A stretch of DNA of 64,000 nucleotides from Candidatus Manganitrophaceae bacterium (GCA_012960925.1 DUAG01000019.1:62001-126000); one strand, 5' to 3'. Shown: positions 16,827-28,194, numbered from the stretch's first letter. Program-made: numbers and translations. The notes: generated by a model from the letters alone, not told the origin.

Positions 16827-17057
16827 TCAACCCCCTGAAATCACCGGACGAATCTCAATTTCTGCCTCATCCGGAAGGATCGCGTCCTCCGCGACCAGTT
16901 CTTCCCCCCAAATGACAAGGTAGGCCTCCCTGGGGAGATTCAATTTTTTTAAGATATAAGCGGCTTCCCTTGGACCCTTCATGGAGATCTCTCTGAGGGG
17001 GTGGTAAAGCTTGATTTTCATGGAGAGCATGATAGTCGAATCACGTCTGAAATGCAA
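16827..17057 (-). CDS. ttuB: TtuB-like ubiquitin-fold sulfur carrier
   Basis: 76 residues of beta-grasp type ending in ISGG. The diglycine end is the site activated by an E1-like enzyme and converted to thiocarboxylate, which donates sulfur to TtuA. The body reads KIKLYHPLREISMKGPREAA and LNLPREAYLVIWGEELVAED, as in MoaD/ThiS-like proteins. Start is uncertain: TTG 17057 has AGGAG seven bases upstream, while ATG 17021 (MKIKLYH) looks more natural but has no such site. The stop lies at the start of ttuA. No E1-like activating enzyme is in the window. Confidence 0.82.
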   Translation of the reverse strand: MHFRRDSTIMLSMKIKLYHPLREISMKGPREAAYILKKLNLPREAYLVIWGEELVAEDAILPDEAEIEIRPVISGG

Positions 17058-17218
17058 TTTATTCTCCTGACCAAATAAGCATGTCAGAATGCAAAATGAA
17101 TTTCTAGATATTGCATTTTATGAACGATTTCGTTATTTTGACGGAGGTTTTTGCGGTAGGCCTCAAATCAAGTAGATTGTGCATTATTAAAAATCTGAAA
17201 AAGGATGAGGTGGGGGGG

Positions 17219-17623
17219 ATGGATATCTCAAGGGCGACTTATTTTGTAATTGGGACGGAAGACCGGCCTGGACAGTTGGCGCGATTTTCAAAACGAATGG
17301 CCGAGGCTGAAATCAATCTGGCCGGGGTCTGGTGTTTCGGAACCGGTCGGGGCAATGCAGAGATCATTGCGATTCCTCGTGATCCGCATGCCTTCAAGAA
17401 GGCGGTCCGGGGTTCCGGATGGTCTTTGAAAGAAGGAAGCTGCTTCCACCTGTGCGGAGAAGACAGGGCGGGTGCCCTTGCAGATACGCTTGATCGGATC
17501 GCACAGGAAGGGATCAACCTCTATTCCGTTGACGGGATGGGTTTTGAGTCGAGATACTCCGCCTATGTCTGGTGTGATGAGCAGGATGTTGAGAAGCTTC
17601 GGCAGGTATTAAAAGGGTGGTAG
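17219..17623 (+). CDS. Tandem ACT-domain protein, probable amino-acid sensor
   Basis: 134 residues from ATG 17219 (run GAGGTGGGGGG immediately ahead). Two ACT-like halves are seen: ATYFVIGTEDRPGQLARFSK with AEAEINLAGVW, and FHLCGEDRAGALADTLDRIA with GINLYSVDG. Stand-alone double ACT proteins bind amino acids and modulate enzymes or transcription. No catalytic domain is attached. It is divergent from ttuB and stands before the atp operon without sharing its promoter. An upstream reading from ATG 17111 has no ribosome binding site and was not chosen. Confidence 0.8.
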   Translation: MDISRATYFVIGTEDRPGQLARFSKRMAEAEINLAGVWCFGTGRGNAEIIAIPRDPHAFKKAVRGSGWSLKEGSCFHLCGEDRAGALADTLDRIAQEGINLYSVDGMGFESRYSAYVWCDEQDVEKLRQVLKGW

Positions 17624-17657
17624 CTCAGGAATGTTCTATAAAAAACCCTCAGTATTG

Positions 17658-17686
17658 TTTGACAAAGATTCATTGGATGTGATAGA
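17658..17686 (+). promoter_or_regulatory. Candidate sigma-70 promoter of the atp operon
   Basis: TTGACA (17658-17663), 17 bases, then ATAGAA preceded by TGTG (extended -10). It lies about 48 bases before the first atp start. Confidence 0.4.
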
Positions 17687-17733
17687 AGTGATCGTTTGTT
17701 ATTAGTCTCTACCGGTTTCCAGCAGGGTGGCAC

Positions 17734-17979
17734 TTGAAGCCTGACAAAAATCAGGGGAGTGACTGGAATTTCCTCCGCCGGTACGCGAATCTTGGCATCG
17801 AGATGGTGGTTTCAGTCTTGATAGGTGCCTGGGGGGGGCATAGCCTGGATGAATGGCTCGGCACCAGTCCCTGGTTTTTTTTGCTTGGGTTTCTCTTTGG
17901 TACTGCCTCTGGTTTCCTGAGCATCGTTCGGCTCATTGCCAGTGAAAAGACTCGAAAAAAGGAGAAAGAAAAAGAGTGA
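17734..17979 (+). CDS. atpZ: AtpZ/AtpI-type small membrane protein of the ATP synthase operon
   Basis: 81 residues, two transmembrane segments (MVVSVLIGAWGGHSLDEWLG and FFLLGFLFGTASGFLSIVRL) and a highly charged tail. AtpZ family members accompany atpI/atpB and help c-ring assembly or Mg2+ uptake. Start is TTG 17734 with AGGGTGG upstream. A G8 run in the first helix codons (GCCTGGGGGGGG) is a potential slippage point. The stop overlaps the next start (GAGTGA), so the two are coupled. Confidence 0.82.
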   Translation: MKPDKNQGSDWNFLRRYANLGIEMVVSVLIGAWGGHSLDEWLGTSPWFFLLGFLFGTASGFLSIVRLIASEKTRKKEKEKE

Positions 17980-18284
17980 TTGCATCTATTCTCATTGGAG
18001 GGGCCTTGGGCGGCCTTTATTACTATTCCCTGAAAATCACCGCATTTAAAGGATCTCAGAGGTCTATTTCTACAGAGCTCCGTTCTGCTCTAAGTGGTTT
18101 TCTGTTCAGACTCACAGTGATTGCATCCCTCTTATATATTCTGGACCGCTTTACTTCAGTAGATCTTCCCTGGCTGGTTCTTACGTTGGTTATCGTATTT
18201 TCGTTCTTTCTTTTTCTAAACGCGGCCATGGATTTCTGTAGTGATATTCGGCATCGGCGTACACAGCCCCTGAAAGGAAACTGA
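17976..18284 (+). CDS. atpI: ATP synthase subunit I-like membrane protein (AtpI/AtpR type)
   Basis: 102 residues with three to four hydrophobic stretches (IASILIGGALGGLYYYSL, GFLFRLTVIASLLYILDRF, WLVLTLVIVFSFFLFLNAAM) and a basic C-terminus. Proteins of this size between atpZ and atpB are the AtpI/AtpR assembly factors of Fo. Start GTG 17976 overlaps the upstream stop, and its own stop overlaps the atpB start. The exact subfamily (I or R) is uncertain. Confidence 0.72.
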   Translation: MIASILIGGALGGLYYYSLKITAFKGSQRSISTELRSALSGFLFRLTVIASLLYILDRFTSVDLPWLVLTLVIVFSFFLFLNAAMDFCSDIRHRRTQPLKGN

Positions 18285-19039
18285 TGGCAGAAGAGGCCCA
18301 AGGAATCGATCCGCTCCATCACTTCGAACTTCACTCGATCTACGATATCCACATAGCGGGGATCGACTTTTCGATAAACCAGGCAGTTATCTGGATCTGG
18401 ATCGCTGCCGCAGTGGTTTTTGCCCTGTTTGTCTGGACCGCAAAGACGCAAAAACGTTATCCCAAGGGGAAACAGAACCTTGTTGAATCGGTCCTGGACT
18501 TCCTGATGAAAGAGATTGTGTTGAAGGTGATCGGCGAAGAAGGGCGATTCATCTTCCCTTTTATCGCGACACTCTTCCTTTTCATTCTCACCTCAAGTCT
18601 TCTGGGCTTGATTCCCGGTTCCTTCACCCCCGTTGCAAATATCAATGTTACGGCGGGTCTGGCCCTGATGGTCTTCGTGACGGTCCAGGGCGTGGGGGTG
18701 AAGAAGCATGGCCTTGTCGGATATCTCAAGGGATTTATTCCTCCGGGCGTCCCCTCATGGATCCTGCCGCTCATGCTCCCGATTGAATTTATCGGCCAAC
18801 TGGCCAAGCCTCTTTCTCTGGCCATCCGGCTGTTTGCCAATATGTTGGCGGGACACATTGTTATACTGGTTTTTTTATCCCTGATTATTTTGCTCAAAAG
18901 CATTCCTGTGACGCCCTTGCCCATCGTGGGTGTGGTTATTATGAGTGCTTTTGAGATCTTTGTTGCATTGATTCAGTCTTTTATTTTTTCCATCCTGACG
19001 GCAACCTATTTTTCGGCGGCCATCCATATGGAACATTAA
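18284..19039 (+). CDS. atpB: F1Fo ATP synthase subunit a
   Basis: 251 residues and five to six transmembrane helices. The essential arginine of the proton half-channels lies in LAIRLFANMLAGHIV. Other family blocks are LVESVLDFLMKEIV, FIFPFIATLFLFILTSSLLG and EIFVALIQSFIFSILTATYF. It forms the stator channel that passes ions to the c-ring. The N-terminal part (LHHFELHSIYDIHIAG) is typical for Gram-negative forms. An 80-base gap with a strong AAGGAGG site separates it from atpE. Confidence 0.95.
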   Translation: MAEEAQGIDPLHHFELHSIYDIHIAGIDFSINQAVIWIWIAAAVVFALFVWTAKTQKRYPKGKQNLVESVLDFLMKEIVLKVIGEEGRFIFPFIATLFLFILTSSLLGLIPGSFTPVANINVTAGLALMVFVTVQGVGVKKHGLVGYLKGFIPPGVPSWILPLMLPIEFIGQLAKPLSLAIRLFANMLAGHIVILVFLSLIILLKSIPVTPLPIVGVVIMSAFEIFVALIQSFIFSILTATYFSAAIHMEH

Positions 19040-19118
19040 TAAGGACAGATCCTAAACGGCGCAGTGGGCGCATTGTTGATAACAAATTGGTGTTGACTTA
19101 ACTAAGGAGGATGAGAGT

Positions 19119-19343
19119 ATGGAGGGTATGACTTACGTAGGCGCGGTAATGGGGATAGCGCTGGCCGCTTTTGGAGGTTCCCTGTCGATTGGGTGGCTTG
19201 TTGGAAAGACGATGGAGGCCATGTCGCGGCAGCCGGAGGTTGCAGGGGAACTTCGTACCACCATGTTGATTTCAATCGCGTTTATCGAGGCCCTGGCCCT
19301 GTATACCCTGGTGGTCGCGCTCTTGTTGGTCATGACAAAATAA
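19119..19343 (+). CDS. atpE: F1Fo ATP synthase subunit c
   Basis: 74 residues, two-helix hairpin. The ion-binding acid is the Glu of [11 protein letters not shown] in helix 2; the Ala following Glu points to a proton rather than sodium ring (sodium rings have Ser/Thr there). The polar loop is SRQPEVAGE. In helix 1 the usual glycine zipper GxGxGxG appears as [14 protein letters not shown], with Ser replacing two glycines; this may alter ring size. AAGGAGG lies before ATG 19119. Confidence 0.95.
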   Translation: MEGMTYVGAVMGIALAAFGGSLSIGWLVGKTMEAMSRQPEVAGELRTTMLISIAFIEALALYTLVVALLLVMTK

Positions 19344-19353
19344 GGGGAATGCC

Positions 19354-19851
19354 ATGTTTGAACCCGATCCAGGTTTAATGATATGGACCGTTGTCTCTTT
19401 TCTCCTGCTTCTTGCGTTGCTGAAGCAGTTTGCCTACAAGCCCATTCTGGATCTTATGGAAGGCCGGGAGAAGTCGATCAAAAATGCGATTGACGATTCC
19501 GAGAGGGGCCGCGCGGAGGCAGAGTCTCTTCTTTTCGAGTATAAGAAGCAGTTGGAGGAGGGACGGGGCGAGGTGCAAAAGATGATAGAAGAGGGCCGGG
19601 CTGCCGGAGAAATCCTGCGGAAAGAGATCCTGTCCAAGGCCTCTGAAGAGTCAAAGGATTTGGTCAAGAAGGCCCAGGAAGAAATCGAAAGGGAGAAGCA
19701 AAAGGCCCTGATCGAACTCCAGGCCCAGGTTGCAGAACTCTCGATACAGGTTGCAAGCAAGATGGTTCAGAACAATTTAAGTGCGCAGGACCACAATAAG
19801 TTGATCGAAGGGGCCCTCGACCAGGTCAAAGAGGCTTATGGAAAAGTCTGA
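19354..19851 (+). CDS. atpF: F1Fo ATP synthase subunit b
   Basis: 165 residues. One N-terminal transmembrane helix ([20 protein letters not shown]) is followed by [20 protein letters not shown] and a long charged coiled coil, forming the peripheral stalk with delta. It ends in KEAYGKV and overlaps the atpH start by 14 bases. Only one b gene is present, so the stalk is a homodimer. Confidence 0.94.
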   Translation: MFEPDPGLMIWTVVSFLLLLALLKQFAYKPILDLMEGREKSIKNAIDDSERGRAEAESLLFEYKKQLEEGRGEVQKMIEEGRAAGEILRKEILSKASEESKDLVKKAQEEIEREKQKALIELQAQVAELSIQVASKMVQNNLSAQDHNKLIEGALDQVKEAYGKV

Positions 19852-20413
19852 CAAACAGACCAGAGAGATTGCGCGTTCCTACGCAGAGGCCATTCTGGCG
19901 ATTGCCTGCTGTGAAGGGGTTCTTGAGAAGGTCGAGGAAGAACTGACGCAATTCAAGACCGTCTTTGATAAAAACCCGGCGCTGCTTGAGTTCCTGAAAG
20001 ACCCCAAGATCACCCCGGAAGGGAAAGAGAAGGCCATTGAAGAAATCCTGGGCGGTGAAACCTCCCAGATTTCCCGGCATCACATCCGGCTGGCGATTGA
20101 TCAGTCCAGGGGGGGGCTTCTGCCTGAGATCTTCAACGCGCTTTTTGAGCTTGCATCCGAATCCCGGGGCCGGACGACTGCAAGGGTCATCACGGCAGTT
20201 CCTCTGTCTGAAGAATTAGAAAAGAAACTTGAAAGTACTCTCACGGAACTCACGGGCGAAGCGGTCTTTTTGAAGAAGTCGGTTGATCCCTCAATCCTCG
20301 GCGGTATCGTGATTCAGATGGGAGAACGGATCATCGATGGGAGTCTGCGCCGTCAGCTTAGCCGTTTGCGTGAGGAGATTTCGAGCAAGATTCTGGCTGA
20401 GAAGGGAAAATAA
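19838..20413 (+). CDS. atpH: F1Fo ATP synthase subunit delta
   Basis: 191 residues. The N-terminal six-helix domain begins [20 protein letters not shown], and the OSCP signature [20 protein letters not shown] lies near the C-terminus. It joins the b stalk to the top of F1. A G8 run occurs in the coding sequence near 20109 (SRGGL) with frame intact. Confidence 0.94.
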   Translation: MEKSDKQTREIARSYAEAILAIACCEGVLEKVEEELTQFKTVFDKNPALLEFLKDPKITPEGKEKAIEEILGGETSQISRHHIRLAIDQSRGGLLPEIFNALFELASESRGRTTARVITAVPLSEELEKKLESTLTELTGEAVFLKKSVDPSILGGIVIQMGERIIDGSLRRQLSRLREEISSKILAEKGK

Positions 20414-20424
20414 GGGGAAGACAA

Positions 20425-21945
20425 TTGAAAATAGATCAAGGTGAAATCGCAAGCGTACTCCAGAAGTATATCGAAGGCTATCAAGCGGACATTACTATCG
20501 AAGAGTCCGGTGAAGTCTTAAGTGTCGGTGATGGTATTGCCCGGCTCTCCGGATTGAAGAATGCCATGGCCGGAGAACTGGTTTCCTTTCCGAATGATGT
20601 GGTCGGGATGATTTTGAACCTTGAAAAAGACGACGTCGGCGTGATCCTTTTTGGAGAGACCAGCAAAATCAAGGAAGGGGATCTCGCCAAGCGAACCGGA
20701 AAAATTGCGCAGATCCCCGTGGGTGAAGCAATGGTCGGTCGTGTTGTCAATGCGCTCGGACGTCCGATTGACGGGAAAGGTCCTATCGTCACAGATCGTT
20801 CTCGTATTCTTGAGGGCGGGGCTCCGAACGTGGTCGCCCGTGAGTCGGTTAAAGAGCCGATTCAAACCGGTCTCAAGGCGATTGACGCCATGATCCCGAT
20901 CGGTCGAGGACAGCGGGAACTTATTATTGGTGACCGGCAGACCGGAAAAACGGCGATTGCCGTGGATACAATTATCAATCAGAAGGGCAGCGGGGTTTAT
21001 TGTGTTTATGTCGCCGTGGGAGGGAAATCGTCCAACGTGGCCTCGGTGGTTGAGACCCTGGAAAAGTATGGTGCGATGGAATATACCACCGTTGTTTCCG
21101 CGACGGCCAATGAGCCCGCCTCTTTGCAATATATTGCGCCTTATGCCGGTTGTACAATCGGCGAAGAATTTATGTATAACGGAAAACACGCCCTGGTGGT
21201 CTATGATGATCTCTCTAAACATGCACAGGCCTATCGTCAGTTGTCGCTTCTCCTTCGGCGTCCTCCGGGAAGAGAGGCCTATCCGGGAGATGTCTTTTTT
21301 CTCCATTCCCGCCTCCTGGAACGTGCGGCAAAACTGAATAAAGATCTCGGCGGCGGATCATTGACCGCCCTTCCGATTATTGAGACACAGGCCGGTGATG
21401 TCTCCGCCTATATCCCCACAAACGTGATTTCCATTACAGATGGACAAATCTATCTTGAACCCGATCTTTTCTACTCGGGGGTTCGTCCTGCAATTAATGT
21501 GGGTCTTTCTGTTTCCCGTGTTGGCGGAAACGCCCAGACCAAGGCGATGAAGAAGGTATCCGGTCGCTTGCGGCTCGACCTTGCGCAATACCGAGAACTG
21601 GCCGCATTCGCCCAGTTTGGGTCTGATCTGGACAAGGCGACTCTGGCGCAGTTAAAGCGGGGGGAAAAGATGGTCGAGCTGCTCAAGCAGGGGCAGTATA
21701 AACCCTACTCCCTTGCGGAACAGGTCATGACGATCTATGCCGGAACGATGGGTCACCTTGACGATCTGAATACCGAGGATGTCCAGGCCTTTGAAGAGGC
21801 TTATTTGAAGATGATGGCCGAACAACATCCGGAGCTTGTACGGGAAATCGTGGAAAAAAAGGCCTTAAACGAGACATTGAACAAAAAAATGGATGAAGCC
21901 ATCACCGCCTTCAAGAAGGGATGGCGTCCCGTGGGGACTGCTTAA
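20425..21945 (+). CDS. atpA: F1Fo ATP synthase subunit alpha
   Basis: 506 residues. The Walker A-like motif is [15 protein letters not shown], the regulatory-site region is [20 protein letters not shown], and the arginine finger lies in [17 protein letters not shown]. It carries the non-catalytic nucleotide sites of F1. Length and all landmark motifs are normal. It starts with TTG or the following in-frame codons ([15 protein letters not shown]) after GGGGAAG. Confidence 0.97.
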   Translation: MKIDQGEIASVLQKYIEGYQADITIEESGEVLSVGDGIARLSGLKNAMAGELVSFPNDVVGMILNLEKDDVGVILFGETSKIKEGDLAKRTGKIAQIPVGEAMVGRVVNALGRPIDGKGPIVTDRSRILEGGAPNVVARESVKEPIQTGLKAIDAMIPIGRGQRELIIGDRQTGKTAIAVDTIINQKGSGVYCVYVAVGGKSSNVASVVETLEKYGAMEYTTVVSATANEPASLQYIAPYAGCTIGEEFMYNGKHALVVYDDLSKHAQAYRQLSLLLRRPPGREAYPGDVFFLHSRLLERAAKLNKDLGGGSLTALPIIETQAGDVSAYIPTNVISITDGQIYLEPDLFYSGVRPAINVGLSVSRVGGNAQTKAMKKVSGRLRLDLAQYRELAAFAQFGSDLDKATLAQLKRGEKMVELLKQGQYKPYSLAEQVMTIYAGTMGHLDDLNTEDVQAFEEAYLKMMAEQHPELVREIVEKKALNETLNKKMDEAITAFKKGWRPVGTA

Positions 21946-21948
21946 AGA

Positions 21949-22815
21949 ATGGGCGTCACCCTCCGCGAACTCAAGGGGCGTATCCGCTCCGCAAAAAAAA
22001 CCCAGCAGATTACCAAGACCATGCAGATGGTTGCTGCCTCACGCCTGAAGAAATCTGAACAGACCTTTCGCCGCGCCAAGCCCTATTATGAAAAGATGGA
22101 GTTGATCCTGTCGCACCTGATGGCCTCTGCAGGAGAGGTGAAGCATCCCTTCTTCGAGTTGCGTGATGTCAAGACCATCGGTCTGCTGGTGGTGACCTCT
22201 GACCGCGGTCTTTGCGGTGCCTACAATTCGAGCATCATTTCCCGTGCCGAGTCCTTCCTGAAAGAGCCGAGATCCCAGGAAGTGAAGCTGATACTTATTG
22301 GAAAAAAGGGCCATGATTATTTTCAAAAAAGGGAGTGGCCCATCCTCTTCAGTGTTCTCGATCTAGGCGGCACCCCGGACTATCAGAGGATTTCTGGGAT
22401 TACCGACCGGGTGGTGGAGGCTTATCTTTCCGGCACCCTTGATGAAGTGCAGGTCCTTTACACCAGCTTCATCTCTGCGATATCAACAAAACCGGTCTTA
22501 AAGAAGTTTCTCAATGTTCAGCAGGAAAAAGGGGTTGAAGATCCGGACCAGGCCCCTGATTTTATTCTGGAGCCCGATTTTTCTACAATTATAGACCAGT
22601 TTCTGTCGCGGCAGATCAAGTCGAGGATGTATTCCACCCTTTTGGAGTCTTTTACCGCAGAGAACTCCTCGCGGATGGTCGCGATGAAAAATGCAACGGA
22701 CAGTGCCAATGAGATGATCGACCATTTGAGCCTGATGGGAAACAAGGCACGGCAGGCGGCTATTACGAATGAGATATTAGAGATTGTCACGGCCGGTGAG
22801 GCAATGAAGGCTTAA
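21949..22815 (+). CDS. atpG: F1Fo ATP synthase subunit gamma
   Basis: 288 residues. It starts MGVTLRELKGRIRSAKKTQQ, the N-terminal helix of the rotor, and ends TAENSSRMVAMKNATDSANE with ITNEILEIVTAGEAMKA, the C-terminal helix inside the alpha3beta3 ring. The central Rossmann part has LVVTSDRGLCGAYNSSI. Only three bases separate it from the atpA stop. A long hairpin follows before atpD. Confidence 0.96.
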   Translation: MGVTLRELKGRIRSAKKTQQITKTMQMVAASRLKKSEQTFRRAKPYYEKMELILSHLMASAGEVKHPFFELRDVKTIGLLVVTSDRGLCGAYNSSIISRAESFLKEPRSQEVKLILIGKKGHDYFQKREWPILFSVLDLGGTPDYQRISGITDRVVEAYLSGTLDEVQVLYTSFISAISTKPVLKKFLNVQQEKGVEDPDQAPDFILEPDFSTIIDQFLSRQIKSRMYSTLLESFTAENSSRMVAMKNATDSANEMIDHLSLMGNKARQAAITNEILEIVTAGEAMKA

Positions 22816-22833
22816 ATTCTACGTAACCGCTAG

Positions 22834-24596
<1,763 letters not shown>

Positions 24597-24803
24597 CTGC
24601 ATCCTCCTTATAATGAGCCTCGATTTTCCAGTTACTGGATCAAGGGATGGTCTTTTCCCTAGACAATAAACTATAATAAGGTCATTTTAATCTTTTTTTT
24701 TCGTGGAATTCTTCGACCATTCAGTCTTATCGCAAACTTTAGACGATATCGATTAATACCAGATTGACATCTGTTACTAATCCAACACATTGAGGAGGGA
24801 TTG

Positions 24804-26252
24804 ATGAAAAGATCATTAGGAGTTGCCTTGGCCGTGGCGGCACTACTCTATTCGGCTTCGGTTTATGCTGCAGATTTTGATATTGAAGGAGATTTCCGAG
24901 TTCGCGGTGTCTATAGTGACAATCTGAGTGATGCTAATGATGTTTTAGATGATCAAACAGCCTTTTCCGACGGCCGCTTCCGTCTGAAGACGACGATTAC
25001 GGCGGGGATGACCTCTGCCGTCGTCATTGTCGATTTCACGAACAGCTTTAATGATCCGGGTAACACGCTCTGTCCCGGGCCCTCTACGACAGGTGGAACT
25101 ATTCCCGTTTCAGGTGCTTCTTCCTTCTGCGGAACAGGAAATTTCCGATTTGGGACGTCCAGTTTTGGAGGCAGCTATAATATTGTCGGTGTCCGCGAGG
25201 CCTATCTGAAGTTTGCGCTTAATCCTCTCAAGGTGGTTCTCGGGCGTAAGCAGTTTACGCTGGGGCATGGTCTGATTTTAGACGATACAATCGATGTCAT
25301 TGCCGGGAATTTTATGATGGGTCCGGCGAGTGTAACCTTAATAGACGCGAAGCTGGTTGATACTCAAACGGGGAATGTCTTTAACCAGGGAAGTACCGGT
25401 GGTGATACCAATCTTTATATTCTCAATCTCGGCATGAACCACGGTGATGCGCATGTCTTGGGGCTCTTTGTCACTTATATGAATGACCGGAACAATTCCC
25501 TCCTTGCCCCGGCAATTGGGGCGGGGTTGCCACTTCCCCCGGTCGGGTTTCCCATCGTACCTGGGTTGCCCGGTGATGCGACACTTTTAACTATTGGCCT
25601 TACGGCCGATGGGTCGATCGGTCCGATAGCCGGTCGATTTGAAATTGATTTTCTTGAGGGAACCATTGAGGGCGTCGGCCCTGCAGACATCGATCTGGAA
25701 GGTTTGAATCTTCTCGTTGGTGCCGGAATGCCCATCGGACCGGCAAATATCGACCTGAGCTTCCTTCTGACCTCGGGCGATGAGAGTCCAACCGACACTA
25801 AAATTAATGTCAACGGGGTCTCCGGAAATTTCGTCCTGGGGAACATCTTGGTCAATGACGATATCAACAGCGACCGGGATGGACAGTGTGCAAGTGTCAT
25901 GGCAGGACCTCTATCCGGTCGAATGGGATCTGGTGGTCGCGGTTGTATCGGCGGTCTCGGCATCACGGCTGTAAAACTTTCTGCTGTTCTTGCCTCAGAT
26001 ATCTGCCATACTGAGCTGGCGGTCATTTGGGCTCAGACAACGGAAGACCCTGCTGTCGGCGCGGATAGTGATCTAGGGGTCGAAATCGACCTGAATCACG
26101 ATCATAAACTTGATGACAATCTTTCTATAGCCGTCAACCTTGGATATCTTGCCTCAGGGGACGCATGGAAGACCTTGGGAACCCCTGGCGGGGGCACCAG
26201 TCCGACGGATGATCAGCTTAAAGGGATCATCTCTGTAAACTATCGGTTCTAA
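24804..26252 (+). CDS. Outer-membrane porin-like beta-barrel protein
   Basis: 482 residues from ATG 24804 (GGAGGG ahead). The signal peptide is MKRSLGVALAVAALLYSASV ending YA. The mature start ADFDIEGDFRVRGVYSDNL is a typical first strand, and repeated alternating strands lead to the C-terminal GIISVNYRF, the aromatic end recognised by the BAM machinery. RKQFTLGHGLILDDTIDVIA resembles alginate-export (AlgE-like) porins. Loops are rich in Gly/Pro (APAIGAGLPLPPVGFP), and four Cys occur in extracellular-type loops. Transported substrate is unknown. It is monocistronic with its own terminator. Confidence 0.7.
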   Translation: MKRSLGVALAVAALLYSASVYAADFDIEGDFRVRGVYSDNLSDANDVLDDQTAFSDGRFRLKTTITAGMTSAVVIVDFTNSFNDPGNTLCPGPSTTGGTIPVSGASSFCGTGNFRFGTSSFGGSYNIVGVREAYLKFALNPLKVVLGRKQFTLGHGLILDDTIDVIAGNFMMGPASVTLIDAKLVDTQTGNVFNQGSTGGDTNLYILNLGMNHGDAHVLGLFVTYMNDRNNSLLAPAIGAGLPLPPVGFPIVPGLPGDATLLTIGLTADGSIGPIAGRFEIDFLEGTIEGVGPADIDLEGLNLLVGAGMPIGPANIDLSFLLTSGDESPTDTKINVNGVSGNFVLGNILVNDDINSDRDGQCASVMAGPLSGRMGSGGRGCIGGLGITAVKLSAVLASDICHTELAVIWAQTTEDPAVGADSDLGVEIDLNHDHKLDDNLSIAVNLGYLASGDAWKTLGTPGGGTSPTDDQLKGIISVNYRF

Positions 26253-26275
26253 GAACGGATTAAGTGTGTTTTATT

Positions 26276-26309
26276 AAAAAGCCTCCCGGAATTCCGGGGG
26301 GCTTTTTTT
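26276..26309 (+). terminator. Rho-independent terminator after the porin gene
   Basis: GCCTCCCGG (26281-26289), loop AATT, CCGGGGGGC (26294-26302), then T7; A5 lies before the stem. Confidence 0.9.
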
Positions 26310-26346
26310 GTTGGGGCTTTCTATGCGTGTTTGATAATATGTGGCC

Positions 26347-28155
26347 ATGGACATACAACAAAAAATAGAGGCCCTTCCCAAGAGTCCGGGCGTTTATCTC
26401 ATGAGAGGGAAGAAGGGCGAGATTCTGTATGTCGGGAAGGCGAAGGTCTTGTCGAGCCGGGTCCGGAGCTACTTCCATTCCGGCAAAGATCAAAGCCCCA
26501 GGATTAGGTCGATGGTGGGCCAAGTTGCGGATATTGAAACAATGGTAACCGCCTCTGAACTAGAGGCCCTGATCCTCGAGAACAACCTGATCAAGAAACA
26601 TCGACCGAGATACAATGTTATCCTGCGAGATGACAAGAACTACCCCCTTCTTCGTCTTCCGATCGGGGATGATTTTCCCCGGCTTGAGATTGTTCGCAAG
26701 GTCAAGAAAGACGGGGCACTTTATTTCGGGCCCTATGTCCCCGCGGGGGGCCTCCATGAGATGCTCCGCCTCTTGAGGCGGATCTTCCCTCTTCCGAACT
26801 GTAGTATCGTGATCGATGGAAGGGCGGACCGCGCCTGTATTGAATTTGAAATTAAGCGCTGTCTTGCCCCATGCACCGGCAATCAGTCAAAGGCAGATTA
26901 CGGTCGGATGATCGACCAGGTCCGGCAGTTCCTGGAAGGGCGGGATAAGATACTCTTGAAGACCTTGCGGGAGAGAATGCAGCAACGGGCGGAGAATCTC
27001 GACTTTGAGGCAGCGGCGAAGATTCGGGACCAGATCATGAAGATTGAAGGCGCTCTTGAACGCCAGCGCATTACATCGGTGCGGATGGAAGACCGTGATG
27101 TGATCGGGTTTTTCAGAAAAGGGGAGGCACTTGACCTCCAGGTTCTCTTCATCCGAGGCGGAAAGCTGGTCGGCAGAAAAGACTTCTTCCTTGAGCATAT
27201 GGCCGAGACCCCGGATGAAGAACTCTGTACCGGATTTCTTCAGCAATTCTACACCAAGGAAGGGGTAATTCCAAAAAAGATCCTGCTCCCGCTTCCTTTG
27301 ACGGAAAGAGTCCTGTTGGAAAAGTGGCTTTCCGGGCGGCGAGGAGGCGTCGTCCAACTTCTCTCCCCTTCGAGGGGAAAGGGTCTGGCTCTGTTGCGTC
27401 TGGCTCAGGAAAATGCCGAATCTTCTCTGGACGGCCACTTGAAGCTTCGGGCCGGCGGCATGGCGAAGATGGAGATGCTTCAGGAGCTGCTCCACTTGAA
27501 AAGGTCGCCTTATCGAATCGAGGGCTACGATATCTCTAATATTATGGGAACGAGCGCTGTTGGGTCGATGGTGGTTTTTGAAAAGGGCAAGGCCAAGCGC
27601 TCGGATTATCGGCACTTTCGGATCAAAACCGTTGAAGGGGCAGATGATTTTGCGATGATGGCCGAGGTTCTGTCCCGGCGCATGACTCATCTGAAAGAAA
27701 AGCCAGAGACGCCTCCTGACCTGATCTTGATTGATGGCGGAAAAGGTCAGATCTCAGCGGTCGGATCGGTTCTTGACAAGTTTCACCTGGGATCATTCGA
27801 TTTGATCGGCCTGGCCAAGGAAAAGGGAGACCGAGGGGAACGGGTTTATCTTCCGGGCCGAAGTAGTCCGATAGAACTCCCCCCCGGCTCACCCGCCACC
27901 CATCTGTTGATGCAGGTGCGGGACGAGGCCCACCGCTTTGCAGTGACCTATCATCGTAAGATCCGTGGCAAGAAGATGCTCCGTTCCCGGCTTCAGGAAG
28001 TCGAAGGGATCGGGAAACTCCGACGGACGGCGCTGTTGAAACACTTTGGAAGTCTTTCAAATATCGAGGCGGCGAGCCTCGAGGATCTGGAAAAGGCTCC
28101 AAAAATAAATAAGAAGGTAGCAAAAATATTATTTGAGTCGATTAAAAAGCAGTAA
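26347..28155 (+). CDS. uvrC: Excinuclease ABC subunit C
   Basis: 602 residues. The N-terminal GIY-YIG nuclease reads SPGVYLMRGKKGEILYVGKA, the UVR motif is ENLDFEAAAKIRDQIMKIEG near 215, and the RNase H-like 5' nuclease has YRIEGYDISNIMGTSAVGSM and LILIDGGKGQISAV. Two helix-hairpin-helix motifs lie at the end (LQEVEGIGKLRRTALLKHFG). UvrC makes both incisions in nucleotide excision repair. ATG 26347 is chosen; a GTG two codons upstream is possible. The gene is followed by its own terminator. Confidence 0.95.
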   Translation: MDIQQKIEALPKSPGVYLMRGKKGEILYVGKAKVLSSRVRSYFHSGKDQSPRIRSMVGQVADIETMVTASELEALILENNLIKKHRPRYNVILRDDKNYPLLRLPIGDDFPRLEIVRKVKKDGALYFGPYVPAGGLHEMLRLLRRIFPLPNCSIVIDGRADRACIEFEIKRCLAPCTGNQSKADYGRMIDQVRQFLEGRDKILLKTLRERMQQRAENLDFEAAAKIRDQIMKIEGALERQRITSVRMEDRDVIGFFRKGEALDLQVLFIRGGKLVGRKDFFLEHMAETPDEELCTGFLQQFYTKEGVIPKKILLPLPLTERVLLEKWLSGRRGGVVQLLSPSRGKGLALLRLAQENAESSLDGHLKLRAGGMAKMEMLQELLHLKRSPYRIEGYDISNIMGTSAVGSMVVFEKGKAKRSDYRHFRIKTVEGADDFAMMAEVLSRRMTHLKEKPETPPDLILIDGGKGQISAVGSVLDKFHLGSFDLIGLAKEKGDRGERVYLPGRSSPIELPPGSPATHLLMQVRDEAHRFAVTYHRKIRGKKMLRSRLQEVEGIGKLRRTALLKHFGSLSNIEAASLEDLEKAPKINKKVAKILFESIKKQ

Positions 28156-28194
28156 AAAAACCCAAGGTTCCATCTCAGCCCTTGGGGGTTTTTT
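28154..28194. terminator. Bidirectional terminator between uvrC and icd
   Basis: CCCAAGG (28161-28167) pairs with CCTTGGG (28180-28186); A-run before and T6 after, serving both convergent genes. Confidence 0.85.

Noticed and set aside
17111..17218. Longer start for the ACT-domain protein
   Set aside because: No ribosome binding site and residues unlike the family; ATG 17219 has a strong purine run.
20518..21306. Long reverse-strand frame across atpA (262 codons)
   Set aside because: Antisense shadow of a well-conserved gene; no family motif, caused by codon bias.
26887..27690. 267-codon reverse frame inside uvrC
   Set aside because: Shadow; UvrC motifs on the plus strand are complete.
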